From Bacillota bacterium (lineage in GTDB: Bacteria > Bacillota > Clostridia > Acetivibrionales > DTU013), in assembly GCA_023435925.1 (NCBI GenBank), contig JAEZLF010000106.1, forward strand, positions 1-13,522: a stretch of DNA of 13,522 bases, written 5' to 3'. Below, in pieces: positions 13,132-13,522 of the stretch (position 1 is the first letter of the stretch; every line of letters begins with the position of its first letter). The position numbers and the translations under genes are program-made. The notes under the pieces were generated by a model. That model had not been told where the DNA came from, ran no database searches, and was given only the letters and a program-made list of their open reading frames with translations.

Positions 13132-13522
13132 ATGTTAAAAGGTATTCCGGCAATTATTCCCCCTGAGCTTCTGAAAATTCTGATGGAAATGGGTCACGGA
13201 GATGAGATTGTCTTCTCTGACGGAAATTTCCCGGCAGCAGCGTACGCTCAAAGACTAGTAAGGTGTGACGGACATAATGTCCCTGAGATTCTGGACGCTA
13301 TACTGAAATTCTTCCCCCTTGATCCGTATGTGGAGGCTCCTGCCGTGTTAATGCAGGTAGTTCCCGGAGACAAGGTGGAAACGCCTATTTGGGACGTTTA
13401 TAAAGACATCGTGAAGAAGCATGAGCCTGTTAATAACAAATTTGAAAACATGGAGCGGTTTGCTTTCTATGAAAGAGCAAAGAAGGCATATGCCATTGTT
13501 GCTACGGGAGAAAAGGCGCTGT
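13132..13522 (+). CDS. fucU: FucU-type sugar mutarotase (3' end cut off)
   Basis: A RbsD/FucU-family enzyme that speeds the conversion between alpha and beta sugar anomers, so that a permease or kinase receives the right form. 130 codons are visible before the window ends; the family has about 140, so only the last residues are missing. Motifs matching E. coli FucU are ISP-like IPAIIPPELLKIL, MGHGDEIVFSD with H22 and D30, and MERFAFYERAKKAYAIVATGE. GAAAGGA at 13115-13121 serves the ATG. It lies 122 bp after gatZ in the same direction. FucU acts on L-fucose but the family is broad, so the sugar here is not settled. Fucose catabolic partners (isomerase, fuculokinase, aldolase) are not seen. Confidence 0.9.
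   Translation, partial: MLKGIPAIIPPELLKILMEMGHGDEIVFSDGNFPAAAYAQRLVRCDGHNVPEILDAILKFFPLDPYVEAPAVLMQVVPGDKVETPIWDVYKDIVKKHEPVNNKFENMERFAFYERAKKAYAIVATGEKAL

Overview
The window reads as a piece of chromosome from a Gram-positive anaerobe of the Clostridia. The reasons are the order radA ... carD / PIN-TRAM protein / ispD, strong purine-rich ribosome binding sites, several GTG starts, near-consensus sigma-A promoters, and moderate-to-low GC. The species cannot be named from sequence alone. No rRNA, tRNA, CRISPR array, transposase or phage gene is visible.

Left part (1-5120, housekeeping): the RadA repair ATPase (5' end cut by the window) converges on a small unrecognised gene with a CxC and a CxxC pair. 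That gene has its own consensus promoter and a structured leader. A gene-poor stretch of about 0.7 kb follows, holding what looks like the C-terminal relic of a ROK-family regulator. Two tandem promoters then feed carD and a membrane-bound PIN-TRAM protein (YacL-like), closed by an intrinsic terminator. ispD of the MEP isoprenoid pathway follows from its own promoter. In Bacillus subtilis, disA lies between radA and yacL, and ispF directly follows ispD; here disA is absent and ispF is displaced.

Middle (5121-7716): natA-natB, an ABC exporter of the sodium-efflux type, lies after ispD. A divergent IspF-like gene converges on natB with only 5 bp between the stop codons. It keeps the zinc ligands but has lost much of the substrate-binding half of IspF.

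Right part (7723-13522, carbohydrate island): a LacI-family regulator, then an FGGY sugar kinase, a GatD-type zinc dehydrogenase, a GatZ/KbaZ-type protein and a FucU-type sugar mutarotase (3' end cut). Near-identical 14-bp operator candidates with the core AAACGTTTAGC lie at the regulator's own transcription start and upstream of the kinase. A weaker copy lies before the mutarotase. Together these look like one LacI-controlled catabolic regulon for a hexitol or ketohexose of the galactitol/tagatose type. No catalytic GatY aldolase and no transporter are seen before the window ends. GatZ may therefore act alone here, for example as a 4-epimerase, and this island is the best candidate for something not yet described.
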